DNA of 64,000 nt from Sciurus carolinensis (GCF_902686445.1 NC_062214.1:46385454-46449453), one strand, 5' to 3'; counted from the first letter of the stretch, positions 1 to 11,538 are shown. The notes: generated from the sequence alone by a model not told the origin. Numbers and translations are program-made.

Positions 1-1048
1 TGACTGCATCCCCAGTCGCTGCAGAACCCAGGAGTTAAGAAGGGGAGGCATTGAGAGACTCGGATTAAAATAGAGCCACGGGTGAGTCTGCCCACTGGGT
101 AAAGCTTGGCACGGGTGGCAGGCCCAGATAGAGGTGGCTTATCGGAGCAGGGCAGGGCAGCTAGAGTCTCCCACAGGCAGCACTGCGCACTCCGGTGGTG
201 GGCCCCTCCCACACAGCCAGCTTCTCCAGGTTCTTGGATCAGGCCCCCTAGTGAGAGCCTTTCTGATCAGGACAAGCTCCAAGTCCCGGAGCCAGTGCGG
301 CCTGCTCCGGCCCACAAGCGGCTTCAGGGACCAGGACAGGGCAGCCAGCGACCTCCCCAAGCAACCTGGACCCCTGCGGTGGGAGGCGCCTTTCAAGGCT
401 AGCTTCTCGGAGCAGATCGCCCAGTGAGAGCCTTTCTACATAGAGCCAGTCACAAGTCCCCGAGCCAACAGAGAGCTTCAATCTGCAAACAGGATGTGGG
501 ATCAGGGCAGGGCAGACAGAGACTTCTCCAGGTGGCTCTGCCCACTCCGCCCGCAGGCTCCTTCCATGGGGCAATCCAAGATGGTGGCCTAGAGGGTGAC
601 TGCATCTCCAGTCGCCCCAAAACCCAGGACTCAAGAAGGGGAGACATTGAGAGACTTGGACAAAAATAGAGTCACGGGGTGAGTCTCCCCCACTGGGCAA
701 AACGTGGCCTGGGCAGCAGGCACAGATAGGGGTGGCTTATCAGAGCAGGGCAGGGCAGCTAGAGTCTTCCCCAGGTAGCCTTCCACACTCCGGCGGTGGG
801 CTCCTCCCACATGGCCAGCTGCACGGTGCAGGCCCCCAGTGAGAGCCTTTCCGCACAGAGCCAGCTCCAAGCCCTGGAACCAGTAGGGAGCTAGGGGCAG
901 CTTTCTTTAGAAGCACTGCATTGTCAAGTTCCTCCAGGACTTCAGGCTACTGAAGGCTAGGAGGTGATACACTGGAAATCTACCGGGACACTATAAGCCA
1001 ATAGAGGAAATCTGCAATATCTCAGGGTCCCACTGACAGCTGACCAAC
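1..1048 (+). promoter_or_regulatory. L1-A 5'UTR / internal promoter with ~596-bp tandem units
   Basis: The sequence from position 1 to about 300 recurs from 597 to about 886 at a period near 596 bp, so the 5'UTR holds one near-complete and one partial tandem unit. A shorter motif (gtgagagcctttct) recurs at about 250, 425 and 839, so units have internal repeats. GC-rich 5'UTR tandem units acting as promoter are known from mouse L1 monomers, though those are near 200 bp. The last ~150 bp before ORF1 (about 902-1048) is shared with L1-B at 7940-8087, while the rest is not. Promoter role is inferred from position and family knowledge. Confidence 0.75.
576..588 (+). promoter_or_regulatory. YY1-like motif at L1 5'UTR unit start
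   Basis: The string ccaagatggtggc matches the core AAGATGG of YY1 sites. In human L1 a YY1 site close to the 5' end positions transcription start. Here it lies about 20 bp before the point where the second tandem unit begins to match position 1, so it probably marks the start of each unit. Confidence 0.5.
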
Positions 1049-2095
1049 ATGAGAAAACAAGGGAAGAAAATGTCCCAAACAAAGCTTGATACTACGTCAA
1101 TAAAACCCAATGACAGCACAGCAGAGGAAATGTCAGAAAGGGAGTTCAGAATGTACATAATTAAAACAATCAGGGAAGCAAATGAGGAGATGAAAGAGCA
1201 AATGCAGACATTGAAGGAAGAGATGAAAGAGCAAATGCAGGCATTAAATGATCACACCAATCAACAGGTAAAAGACCAAATATGGGAAGCAAGAGATCAT
1301 TTCAATAAAGAGTTAGAGATACTGAAAAAAAAAACAAACTGAAATCCTTGAAATGAAGGAAACAATAAACCAAGTTAAAAACTCCATAGAAAGCATAACC
1401 AATAGGATAGAACACCTGGAAGATAGAACCTCAGACATTGAAGACAAATTATATAATCTTGAAAACAAAATTGGCCAAACAGAGAAGATGGTAAGAAATC
1501 ATGAACAGAATCTATAAGAATTATGGGATATCATGAAAAGGCCAAATTTGAGAATTATTGGAATTGAGGAAGGTTTAGAGAGACAAACCAAAGGAATGAA
1601 CAATCTATTCAATGAAATAATATCAGAAAATTTCCCAAATCTAAAGAATGAAATGGAAAACCAAGTACAAGAGGCTTATAGAACTCCAAATACACAAAAT
1701 TACAACAGATCCACACCAAGGCACATTATAATGAAAATACCTAACATACAAAATAAAGACAGAATTTTAAAGGCCGCGAGAGAAAAGAATCAAATTACAT
1801 TCAGAGGGAAACCAATAAGAATATCAGAAGATTTTTCAATCCAGACCCTAAAAACTAGAAGGGACCGGAACAACATTTACCAAGCCCTGAAAGAAAATGG
1901 ATGCCAACCAAGAATCTTATACCTAGCAAAACTTACCTTCAAATTGGACGATGAAATAAGATCCTTCCATGATAAACAAAAGCTAAAGGAATTTACAAAA
2001 AGAAAGTGCCATTACAGAACATTCTCAGCAAAATATTCCATGAGGAAGAGATGAAAAACAACAATGCAAATCAGCAACAGGAGTCACTGGCCTAA
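1049..2095 (+). pseudogene. L1-A ORF1 (RNA-binding ORF1p), broken
   Basis: L1 ORF1p is the trimeric nucleic-acid chaperone that coats L1 RNA. The frame opens at an ATG at 1049 with the N-terminal MRKQGKKM motif, followed by a charged, heptad-like coiled-coil region rich in E, K, Q and M (about residues 40-95). It is broken by a frameshift in the A-run near 1323-1333 (first segment stops at 1342) and by a TAA near 1515; a second segment runs 1533-2054. Another small deletion near 2006, seen by comparison with L1-B, shifts the frame, so the natural stop would be 2093-2095. The RRM-like and C-terminal domain segments (NLRIIGIEEG, PRHIIMKIP) are recognisable. Non-functional as it stands. Confidence 0.9.
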
Positions 2096-2142
2096 AGGAA
2101 TAGCCAAATAAAGGAGAAACCAAATCATGTCAAAAAACAAAT

Positions 2143-5100
2143 ATGAATCAAATGACTGGGAATACAAATCATATCACAATAATAACCCTGAATGTTAATG
2201 GCCTGAACTCATCAATCAAAAGACATAGACTGGCAGATTGGATTAAAAAGAAAAATCCAACAATATGCTGCCTGCAAGAGACTCATCTCATAGAAAGAGA
2301 TACCCATAGACTAAAGGTGAAAGGATGGGGAAAAGCATACCATGCACACGGACACAGCAAAAAAGCTGGAGTATCCATCCTCATTTCAGGTAATGTGGAC
2401 TTCAAGCCAAAACTAGTGAGAAGGGATAAAGAAGGACATTACATGCTGCTTAAGGGAAGGATAAATCAGCAAGACATAACAATCATAAATATCTATGCCC
2501 CGAACATTGGCTCATCCACGTACGTCAAACAAATCCTTCTCAATTCCAGAAATCAAATAGACCACAACACAATAATACTAGGCAATTTTAACACACCTCT
2601 GTCACCACTGGATAGATCGTCCAAATAAAAATTGAATAAAGAAACCATAGATCTCAATAACACAATCAACAATTTAGACTTAACCAACATATATAGAATA
2701 TACCATCCAACAAAGAATGAATACACTTTCTTCTCAGCAGCACATGGATCCTTCTCTAAAAAAGACCATATTTTATGCCACAAAGCTACTGTTAGCAAAT
2801 ACAAGAAGATAGAGATACTACCTTGTACTCTATCAGATCATAATGGATTGAAATTAGAAATAAATGACAGAATAAAAAACAGAAACTTCTCCAATACCTG
2901 GAGATTAAATAATACACTATTATATGATGAATGGATAACAGAAGACATCAGGAGGGAAATAAAAAAATTCTTAGAAGTAAACGAGAACAAAGACACATCA
3001 TATCAAAATCTCTGGGACACTATGAAAGCAGTACTTAGAGGAAGATTTATTTCATGGGGCGCATTCAAAAAAAGAAGTAGAAATCAACAAATAAACGTCT
3101 TAACACTACAGCTCAAAGCCCTAGAAAAAGAAGAGCAGACCAATACCAAAAGTAGTAGAAGACAGGAAATAGTTAAAATCAGAGCTGAAATCAACGAAAT
3201 TGAAATGAAAGAAACAATTGGAAAAGTTAACAAAATAAACAGTTGGTTCTTTGAAAAAATAAACAAAATTGATAAACCCGTAGCCACACTAACAAAGAGA
3301 AAGAGGGAGAAAACTCAAATTACTAAAATTCGGAATGAACAAGGAAATATCACAACAGACACGACTGAAATAGAAAACATAATTAGAAGCTATTTTGAAA
3401 ATCTATACTCCAACAAAACAGAAAACCTCGAAGACATCAACAAATTTCTAGAGACATATGAATTACCTAAACTGAACGAGGAGGACATACACAACTTAAA
3501 TAAACCAATTTCAAGCAATGAAATAGAAGAGGTCATCAAAAGCCTACCAACAAAGAAAAGTCCGGGACCAGATGGGTTCTCAGCCGAGTTCTACAAAACC
3601 TTTAAAGAAGAGCTCATTCCAATACTCCTCAAAGTATTCCATGAAATAGAAGAGGAGGGAACCCTCCCAAACTCATTCTATGAAGCCAATATCATCCTGA
3701 TACCTAAACCAGACAGAGACACATCGAGGAAAGAAAATTTCACACCAATATCCTTAGTGAACATCGACGCAAAAATTCTCAACAAAATTTTAGCAAATCG
3801 CATACAAATGTATATTAAAAAGATAGTGCACCATGATCAAGTGGGTTTTATCCCAGGGATGCAAGGTTGGTTCAACATTCGGAAATCAATAAATGTCATT
3901 CACCATATCAACAGACTTAAAGTTGAGAATCACATGATTATTTCCATAGATGCAGAAAAAGCATTTGAGAAAATACATCATCCCTTCATGCTCAAAACAC
4001 TAGAAAAAATTGGGGTAGTGGGAACATTCCTTAACATTATAAAGGCCATCTATGCTAAGCCCATGGCCAATATCATTCTAAATGGTGAAAAACTGAAAGC
4101 GTTCCCCCTAAAAACTGGAACAAGGCAGGGATGCCCTCTTTCACCACTTCTATTCAACATCGTCCTTGAGACTCTAGCCAGAGCAATTAGACAAACCAAA
4201 GAAATTAAAGGGATACGAATAGGAAAAGAAGAACTCAAACTATCCCTGTTCGCTGATGACATGATTATATATTTAGAGGAACCTGGAAATTCCACCAGAA
4301 AACTTTTAGAACTCATAAGTGAATTCAGTAAAGTAGCGGGTTACAAGATCGATGCTCATAAATCCAATGCATTTTTATACATAAGTGATGAATCTTCAGA
4401 AAGAGAAATTAGGAAAACTACCCCATTCACAATAGCATTGAAAAAAATAAAATACTTGGGAATCAATCTCACAAAAGAGATGAAGAACCTCTACAATGAG
4501 AACTACAGAACACTAAAGAAAGAAATTCAAGAAAACCTTAGAAGATGGAAAGATCTCCCATGTTCCTGGATAGGCAGAATTAATATTGTCAAAATGGCCA
4601 TACTATCTAAAGTGCTATAGAGATTCAATGCAATTCCAATTAAAATCCCAATGATGTACCTTGCAGAAATAGAGCAAGCAATTATGAAATTCATCTAGAA
4701 GAATAAAAAACCTAGAATAGCTAAAGCAATCCTCCGTAGCAAGAACGAAGCAGGGGGTATTGCAATACCAGATCTTCAACTCTACTACAAAGCAATATTA
4801 AGAAAAACGGCATGTTATTGGTACCAAAATAGACAGGTAGATCAACGGTACAGAATAGAGGACATGGACACAAACCCAAATAAATACAATTTTCTCATAC
4901 TAGACAAAGGTTCCAAAAATATGCAAGGGAGAAAAGATAGCCTCTTCAACAAATGGTGCTGGGAAAACTGGAAAACCATATGCAACAGAATGAAATTAAA
5001 CCCCTATCTCTCGCCCTACACAAAACTCAACTCAAAATGGATCAAGGACCTCAGAATCAGACCAGAGACCCTGCATCTTATAAAAGAAAAAGTAGGTCCA

Positions 5101-5980
5101 AATCTTCAACTTGTTGGCTTAGGATCAGACTTCCTTAACAGGACTCCCATAGCACAAGAAATAAAAGCAAGAATCAACAACTGGGATAGATTCAAACTAA
5201 AAAGCTTTCTCTCAGCAAAGGAAACTATCATCAATGTGAAGAGAGAGCCTACAGAGTGGGAGAATATCTTTGCCAACCATACTTCAGATAGAGCGCTAAT
5301 TTCCAGAATCTATAAAGAACTCAAAAAACTCTACACCAAGAATACAAATAACCCAATCAACAAAGGGGCTAAGGAAATGAACAGACACTTCACAGAAGAA
5401 GATGTACAAGCAATCAACAGATATATGAAAAAATGTTCAACATCCCTAGTAATAAGGGAAATGCAAATCAAAACTACACTAAGATTTCATCTCACCCCAA
5501 TTAGAATGGCGATTATCAAGAACACAAGCAACAATAGGTGTTGGCGAGGATGTGGTTAAAAAGGAACACTTATACATTGCTGGTGGGGTTGCAAATTAGT
5601 GCAGCTACTCTGGAAAGCAGTGTGGAGATTCCTCAGAAAGCTTGGAATGGAAACACCATTTGACCCAGCTATCCCACTCCTTGGCCTATACCCAAAGGAC
5701 TTAAAATTGGCATACTACAGAGATACAGCCACATCAATGTTCATTGCTGCTCAATTCACCATAGCCAGATTGTGGAACCAACCTAGATGCCCTTCAGTTG
5801 ATGAATGGATAAAGAAACTGTGGCATATATATATATACAATGGAGTATTACTCCACAATGAAGAATGATAAAATTATGACATTTGCAGGCAAATGGATGA
5901 AGTTGGAGAATATCATGCTAAGTGAGATAAGTCAATCTCAAAAAACTAAAGGATGAATGATCTCGCTGATAAGCGGATGA
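2143..5980 (+). pseudogene. L1-A ORF2 (endonuclease-reverse transcriptase), broken
   Basis: ORF2p nicks target DNA and reverse-transcribes L1 RNA. From the ATG at 2143 the apurinic endonuclease domain is visible ([24 protein letters not shown]), then the Z region and reverse transcriptase ([16 protein letters not shown]; catalytic LFADDM near 4246-4263), then a C-terminal cysteine-containing region (5540-5640). In-frame nonsense codons occur at about 2626 (Gln to stop), 4618, 4696 and 5557, plus a frame change in the TA-rich stretch near 5826; the natural stop is 5978-5980. The longest open segment, 2632-4620, still covers most of the RT (662 codons). Full length for the family, but dead. Confidence 0.95.
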
Positions 5981-6012
5981 GGACATATAATGGGGGGTGG
6001 GAGGGGTTAGCA

Positions 6013-6040
6013 TTAGGGTTAGGGTTAGGCTTAGGGTTAG
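6013..6040 (+). repeat. Telomere-like TTAGGG repeats in L1-A 3'UTR
   Basis: About four and a half hexamers of the TTAGGG type, one altered (ttaggc), lie just after the ORF2 stop. L1-B has a degenerate version at 11301-11330, so the motif belongs to the L1 subfamily and is not a telomere-repair scar at this locus. Confidence 0.85.
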
Positions 6041-6093
6041 AGATAAGGAGTGTTGTAAGAATGAAGGAAAGAAGGACTGTATAGAGGGAAAAG

Positions 6094-6138
6094 AGGGGTG
6101 GGAGGGGTGGGAGGGGTGGGAGGAGTGGGGGGGAAGGG
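6094..6138 (+). repeat. G-rich minisatellite / G-quadruplex candidate in L1-A 3'UTR
   Basis: Runs of three to seven G separated by single bases, including three repeats of a ggaggggtg-like unit, meet the usual G-quadruplex pattern of four or more G-runs with short loops. G-rich polypurine tracts in the 3'UTR are a known feature of mammalian L1. L1-B has a shorter form at about 11370-11394. Confidence 0.75.
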
Positions 6139-6269
6139 AATAAATATAATGAATCAAACATCATTGCCCTATGTAAACGTATGATTACACAAATGGTATG
6201 CCTTGACTCCATGTACAAATAGAGAAACAACATGTATCCCATTTGTATACAATAATAATAAAAAAAAAA

Positions 6270-6653
6270 CACAATCAGACCTTGTTTATGTGAAAAAAAA
6301 TGAATATTTGTTAAGTTAGTGGTCTGAAGCATTAATCAATTAGTGAATAAATCTATTCCAACACACACACACACACACAAAAAGAATTATAAATGTTTAG
6401 AGACACAGATGTGTTTAGCCCAATTTAAACATCATGAAATGCATACATGTATCAAAATACAGCATAATACCTTATTTTTACAATTTTTATATTTTGATGT
6501 ATCAGTTAAAAATAAACTTAAGTTTGAAGAATTAATTTCACATTAAAAAATTAATATTTAGGACATAAAATTATGTGCCAAAATATCTCTAATAGCAATG
6601 CAAAGAGAAATAATAAAGTTATCATAATTGCTAAACTAAACCAGTGTATTAAA
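6270..6653. other. Unassigned spacer between L1-A and L1-B with a (CA)n tract
   Basis: AT-rich sequence with no recognised gene. It contains a CA microsatellite at 6361-6379. The end of this spacer is the L1-B target site. Confidence 0.6.
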
Positions 6654-6663
6654 AGGACAAACA
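6654..6663 (+). repeat. L1-B target-site duplication, left copy
   Basis: The 10-bp string aggacaaaca is repeated at 11564-11573 directly after the A tail. It may extend left through the A-run (aaaaggacaaaca). Confidence 0.8.
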
Positions 6664-8087
6664 GAGCACAGCGCTTGGACTCAGAGCAACCACTGGGGCT
6701 CCGGGCGGCTGCGTGGAGAGCTGTGTCGACTCGGAACAACGGCTTCTGAACACCGGGGCCTGCCTGGAGAAAGAGGAGGAGCATGCCAGGTCGCTTGGTG
6801 TAGGAGTGACTGTAGTAGAGCCACAGGCATTTGCCAGAGGAGGAGCTGCATGGTGAGCCCTTTGAACTCAGAACGACCGCTCCTGAACACCGGGGTTGCC
6901 CGGAGGAAAAAGGAGGAGCGCGGCGGGTCGCTTGGTCTAGGAGTGACTGCATCAGAGCCACAGGCAGTTGCCAGAGGAGGAGCTGCATGGTGAGCTATTT
7001 GAACTCAGAACGACCGCTTCTGAACACCGGGGGGTTGCCTGGAGGAAGAGGAGAAGCGCGGCGGGTCGCTTGGTCTAGGAGTGACTGCATCAGAGCCACA
7101 GGTGGTTGCCAGAGGAGGAGGCAAGTGGTGAGTTGATTGGACTCAAAGCGACCGCTCCTGAACACCGGTGGCCTGCCTGGAGGAGGAGCGTGGTGGGTCA
7201 CTTGGTCTCGGAGCCACTGCTCCTGAACACCCAGGGGGCTACCCTGAGGAGGAGGAGGGGGAACAGGGCGGGTCACTTGGACTTGGAGTGACTGCCTAGG
7301 GCTACGGGCGGTTGGCGGGAGGAGGAGACGTGAAGTGAGTTGCTTGGACTCCTAGTGAATGCGTCGGAAACCGGGCGGCTGTCCGTAGGAGGAGGTGTGT
7401 GGCGGGTCTCTAGATCTTGGTGCTATTGTACGGGGCTCCAGGTGGCGGCTCAGAGGAGGGGCCGCATAGCCAGGCAATTAGGTGCAGAGCAGGGTCCCAG
7501 AACCGGCTTCTTGCTGGAAGAGCCGCACAGAGACACGCCTAGGGGCGGAGCGAAGTTTCCAGGACTGCGGGCAGATTCTCTGGGAGAGGCAGCCTAAGGA
7601 GACTCACCTGCGAAGGGTGAGGCTCCCAGGCCCAGGAGGTAGGTCCGGGCCCCTGGGAACGTTGCAGAGGAAGACAGCCCAGCCCAGGCGGTAGTTGTAG
7701 ATTGAGGGGAACCTGTAGGAGGGGAACTGACAACGAGACGTCCCCACCGGGTGAGTCTTCCCTGCCGGGTGAGGTTTTCCCACAGGGCCGGTAAAACCAG
7801 AGACACAGGCACAAACAGGCCTTGCCTCAGCCCGCAGCCTAGTTCCCCGTTGGATGACCATTGGTCAACAAGTGGAGGCACCTCTGCCCACTATCAGGGA
7901 ATATACCCCACCTGAGGTTCACCACCCCTAGAGAGGCAGCTTCTTTGTGGAGCTCCGCATTATCAACTTCCTCCAAGACTTCAGGCTACTGAAGGATAAG
8001 AGGGGATATACTAGCAATCTTCAGGGACATTATAAGTTGATAGAGGAAATCTGCAATATCTTAATGTCCCACTGATTCCTGAACAAT
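6664..8087 (+). promoter_or_regulatory. L1-B 5'UTR / internal promoter with ~137-bp monomers
   Basis: The marker ctgaacacc starts at 6746, 6883, 7020 and 7158 (spacing 137, 137, 138), with a degenerate copy at 7223. Each monomer carries a gagtgactgcatcagagccacagg-like core and a purine-rich gaggaggag tract. A GC-rich, CpG-containing non-repeated segment follows (about 7350-7900). The last ~150 bp (7940-8087) is shared with L1-A. Promoter role is inferred from analogy with monomeric L1 promoters of mouse and rat. Confidence 0.8.
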
Positions 8088-9134
8088 ATGAGGAAACAAG
8101 GGAAGAAAATGCCCCAAACAAATCTAGATGTTACATCAATAAAATCCAACGACAGCATGGCAGAAGAAATGACAGAAAGGGAGTTCAGAATGTACATAAT
8201 TAAAATGATCAGGGAAGCAAATGATGAGATGATAGAGCAAATGCAGGCATTGAATGATGAGATGAAAGAGCAAATGCAGGCACTGAATGATCGCACCAAT
8301 CGACAGTTAACAGAGCAAATTCAGGAAGCAAAAGAACATTTCAATAAAGAGTTAGAGATATTGGAAAAAAACCAAACAGAAATCCTTGAAATGAAGGAAA
8401 CAATAAACCAAATTAAGAACTCCATAGAAAGCACAACCAATAGGATAGAACACCTGGAAGACAGAACTTCAGATATTGAAGACAAAATATTTAACCTTGA
8501 AAACAAAGTTGAAGAAACAGAGTAGATGGTAAGAAATCTTGAACAGAATCTGCAAGAACTATGGGATATCATGAAAAGGCCAAATTTGAGAATTATTGGA
8601 ATTGAGGAAGGCTTAGAGAAACAAACCAAAGGAATGAACAATCTATTCAATGAAATAATATCAGAAAATTTCCCAAATCTGAAGAATGAAATGGAAAATC
8701 AAGTCCAAGAGGCTTATAGGACTCCAAATACACAAAATTACAACAGACCCACACCAAGGCACATTAAAATGAAAATACCTAACATACAAAATAAAGACAG
8801 AATTTTAAAGGCTGTGAGAGAAAAGAACCAAATTACATTTAGGGCGAAACCAATATAGATATCAGCAGATTTTTCAATCCAGACCCTAAAAGCTAGAAGG
8901 GCCTGGAACAATATTTTTCAAGCTCTGAAAGAAAATGGATGCCAACCAAGAATCTTATACCCAGCAAAGCTTACCTTCAAATTTGACGATGAAATAAAAT
9001 CCTTCCATGATAAACAAAAGCTAAAAGAATTTACAAAAAGAAAGCCAGCATTACAGAACATTCTCAGCAAAATATTTCATGAGGAAGAAATAAAAAACAA
9101 AGAAGCAAATCAGCAAAGGGAAGAATTATCCTAA
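8088..9134 (+). pseudogene. L1-B ORF1, full-length frame with two nonsense codons
   Basis: The 348-codon reading frame begins MRKQGKKM and ends REELS. It stays in one frame throughout and is interrupted only by TAG codons at 8523-8525 (aligned to Lys in L1-A) and 8856-8858 (aligned to Arg). The N-terminal coiled coil has a near-duplicate heptad block (EQMQALNDEMKEQMQALND, residues about 48-66). The RRM-like and C-terminal domains are recognisable. Two substitutions separate it from an open ORF1, so it is younger or better preserved than L1-A ORF1. Confidence 0.92.
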
Positions 9135-9171
9135 AGGAACTGTCAAATAAAGGAGGAACCAAGATGTGTCA

Positions 9172-9197
9172 AAAAATAAATAAATAAATAAATAAAT
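9172..9197 (+). repeat. (TAAA)n expansion in the L1-B inter-ORF spacer
   Basis: About five TAAA units lie between ORF1 and ORF2. L1-A lacks them at the matching place (2130-2140). Confidence 0.75.
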
Positions 9198-9209
9198 GAA
9201 ATTTTAAAT

Positions 9210-11274
9210 ATGAACCAAATGACTGGGAATACAAATCATATCTCGATAATAACCCTGAATGTTAATGGCCTGAACTCATCAATCAAAGACATAGACTGGC
9301 GGATTGGATTAAAAAGAAAGATCCAACAATATGTTGCCTGCAAGAGACTCACCTCTTAGAAAGAGATACCCATAGACTAAAGGTGAAAGGATGGGGAAAA
9401 ACATACCATGCACATGGACTCAGCGAAAAAGCTGGATTATCCATCCTCATTTCAGATAATGTGGATTTCAAGTCAATGTTAGTCAGAAGGGATAAAGAAG
9501 GACATTTCATACTGCTTAAGGGAAGCATAAATCAGCAAGATATAACAATCATAAACATCTATGCCCCAAACAGTGGCTCATCCATGTATGTCAAACAAAT
9601 CCTTCTCAATCTCAGAAACCAAATAGACCATAATACAATAATACTAGGTGATTTTAACATGCCTCTCTCACCACTGGACAGATCATCCAAACAAAAATTG
9701 AACAAAGAAACCATAGATCTCAACAACACAATCAATAATTTAGACTTAACAGACATTTATAGAATATACCATCCAACAAAGAGTGAATACACTTTCTTCT
9801 CAGCAGCACATGGATCCTTCTCTAAAATAGACCATATATTATGCCACAAAGCTACTGTTAGCAAATACAAGAAGATAGAGACACTACCTTGTGTTCTATC
9901 AGATCATAATGGATTGAAGCTAGAAATAAATGAAAGAGTAAAAAACAGAAACTACTCCAACACCTGGAGATTTAACAATATGCTATTATATGATGAATGG
10001 ATAACAGAAGATATTAGGAAGGAAATTAAAAAATTCTTAGAGGTAAATGAGAACAAAGAAACATCATATCAAAATCTCTGGGACACTATGAAAGCAGTAC
10101 TTAGAGGAAAATTTATTTCATGGAGCACATTTAATAAAAGAAGTAAAACTCAACAAATAAAGTACCTAACACTACAGCTCAAAGTCCTCGAAAAAGAAGA
10201 ACAGACCAACACCAAAAGTAGTAGAAGGCAGGAAATAGTTAAACTCAGAGTTGAAATCAACGAAATTTAAACAAAAGAAACAATACAAAAAATTGACAAA
10301 ATAAATAGTTGGTTCTTCAAAAAAATAAACAAAATTGATAAACCTTAGCCACACTAACAAAGAGAAGACGAGAGAAAACCCAAATCACTAAAATTCGGAA
10401 TGAACAAGGAAATATCACAACAGACACGACTGAAATAGAAAACATAATTAGAAGCTATTTTGAAAATCTATACTCCAACAAAACAGAAAACCTCGAAGAC
10501 ATCCACAATTTCTAGAGACATATGAATTACCTAAACTGAACGAGGAGGACATACACAATTTAAATAGACCAATTTCAAGTAATGAAATAGAAGAAGTCAT
10601 CAAAAGCCTACCAACAAAGAAAAGTCCAGGACCAGACGGGTTCTCAGCCGAGTTCTACAAAACCTTTAAAGAAGAGCTCATTCCAATACTTCTCAAAGTA
10701 TTCCATAAAATTGAAGAGGAGGGAACCCTCCCAAACTCATTCTATGAAGCCAATATCACCCTGATACCTAAACCAGACAGAGACACATCGAGGAAAGAAA
10801 ATTTCAGACCAGTATCCTTAATGAACATCGATGCAAAAATTCTCAACAAAATTTTAGAAAATCGCATACAAAAACATATTAAAAAGATAGTGCATCATGA
10901 TCAAGTGGGTTTCATCCCAGGGATGCAAGGTTGGTTCAACATCAGGAAATCAATAAATGTAATTCACCATATCAATAGACTTAAAGTCAAGAATCACATG
11001 ATTATTTCCATAGATGCAGAGAAAGCATCAATGTTCATAGCTGCTCAATTCACAATAGCCAGATTGTGGAACCAACGTAGATGTCCTTCAATTGATGAAT
11101 GGATAAAGAAACTGTGGTATATATATATATACAATGGAATATTACTCAGCCATAAAGAATGATAAAATTATGACATTTGCAGGCAAATGGATGAAACTGG
11201 AGAATATCCTGCTAAGTGAGATAAGCCAATCTCAAAAAACCAAAGGACGAATGATATCGCTAATAAGTGGATGA
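9210..11274 (+). pseudogene. L1-B ORF2, frameshifted and internally deleted
   Basis: It starts with an ATG at 9210 and the same TLNVNGLN endonuclease opening as L1-A. A one-base loss near 9287 shifts the frame; 9383-10270 is open (endonuclease C-terminal half and Z region) up to a TAA replacing Glu. More indels follow near 10346 and 10505. At 11026-11028 the RT segment [10 protein letters not shown] jumps straight to the C-terminal [16 protein letters not shown], removing about 1.77 kb (L1-A equivalents about 3965-5733) with the FADD catalytic motif and most of the C-terminal region. The frame ends at 11272-11274. Confidence 0.92.
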
Positions 11275-11538
11275 TGACACATAATGGGGGGTGGGAGGGG
11301 TTAGTGTTAGGGTTAGAGTTACGGTTAGGGAGGGGGTAAGAATGGAGGAAGGAAGGACTGTATAGAGGGAAAAGAGGGGTGGGGGGGAAGGGAAAAAATA
11401 ACAGAATGAATCAAACAACATTACCCTATGTAAATTTATGATTACACAAATGGTATGCCTTTACGCCATGTACAAACAGAGAAACAACATGTATCCCATT
11501 TGTTTACAATAAAAAAAAAATAAAATGGTACAAACACT

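Larger units (their letters stand above)
1..6269 (+). mobile_element. L1-A: near full-length L1 retrotransposon, 5' end outside the window
   Basis: Autonomous non-LTR retrotransposon with the full L1 order: GC-rich repeated 5'UTR (1-1048), ORF1 (1049-2095), short spacer, ORF2 (2143-5980), 3'UTR with purine/G-rich tracts, and an A tail (6260-6269). It begins inside a 5'UTR repeat unit, so the true 5' end and upstream target-site duplication lie to the left. Both ORFs carry disabling changes, so the copy cannot move by itself. Its 3' end (6160-6260) is nearly the same as those of L1-B and of the 77-bp insertion at 37150, marking one subfamily. L1 identity is certain; the subfamily name is not assigned. 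Confidence 0.95.

Noticed and set aside
106..870. Several overlapping short frames in the L1-A 5'UTR
   Set aside because: They are GC-rich, repeated, in multiple frames and without domains; best explained as non-coding promoter sequence.
2632..4620. A functional reverse transcriptase gene
   Set aside because: Although 662 codons are open with the FADD motif, nonsense codons lie on both sides within the same L1 ORF2, so it is a pseudogene segment.
6013..6040. Interstitial telomere from chromosome fusion or break repair
   Set aside because: The motif sits at a fixed position in the L1 3'UTR and recurs degenerately in L1-B.
6551..7881. Antisense and sense frames across the 137-bp monomers
   Set aside because: Their internal repetition only mirrors the DNA monomers. 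No start context or domain supports a protein.
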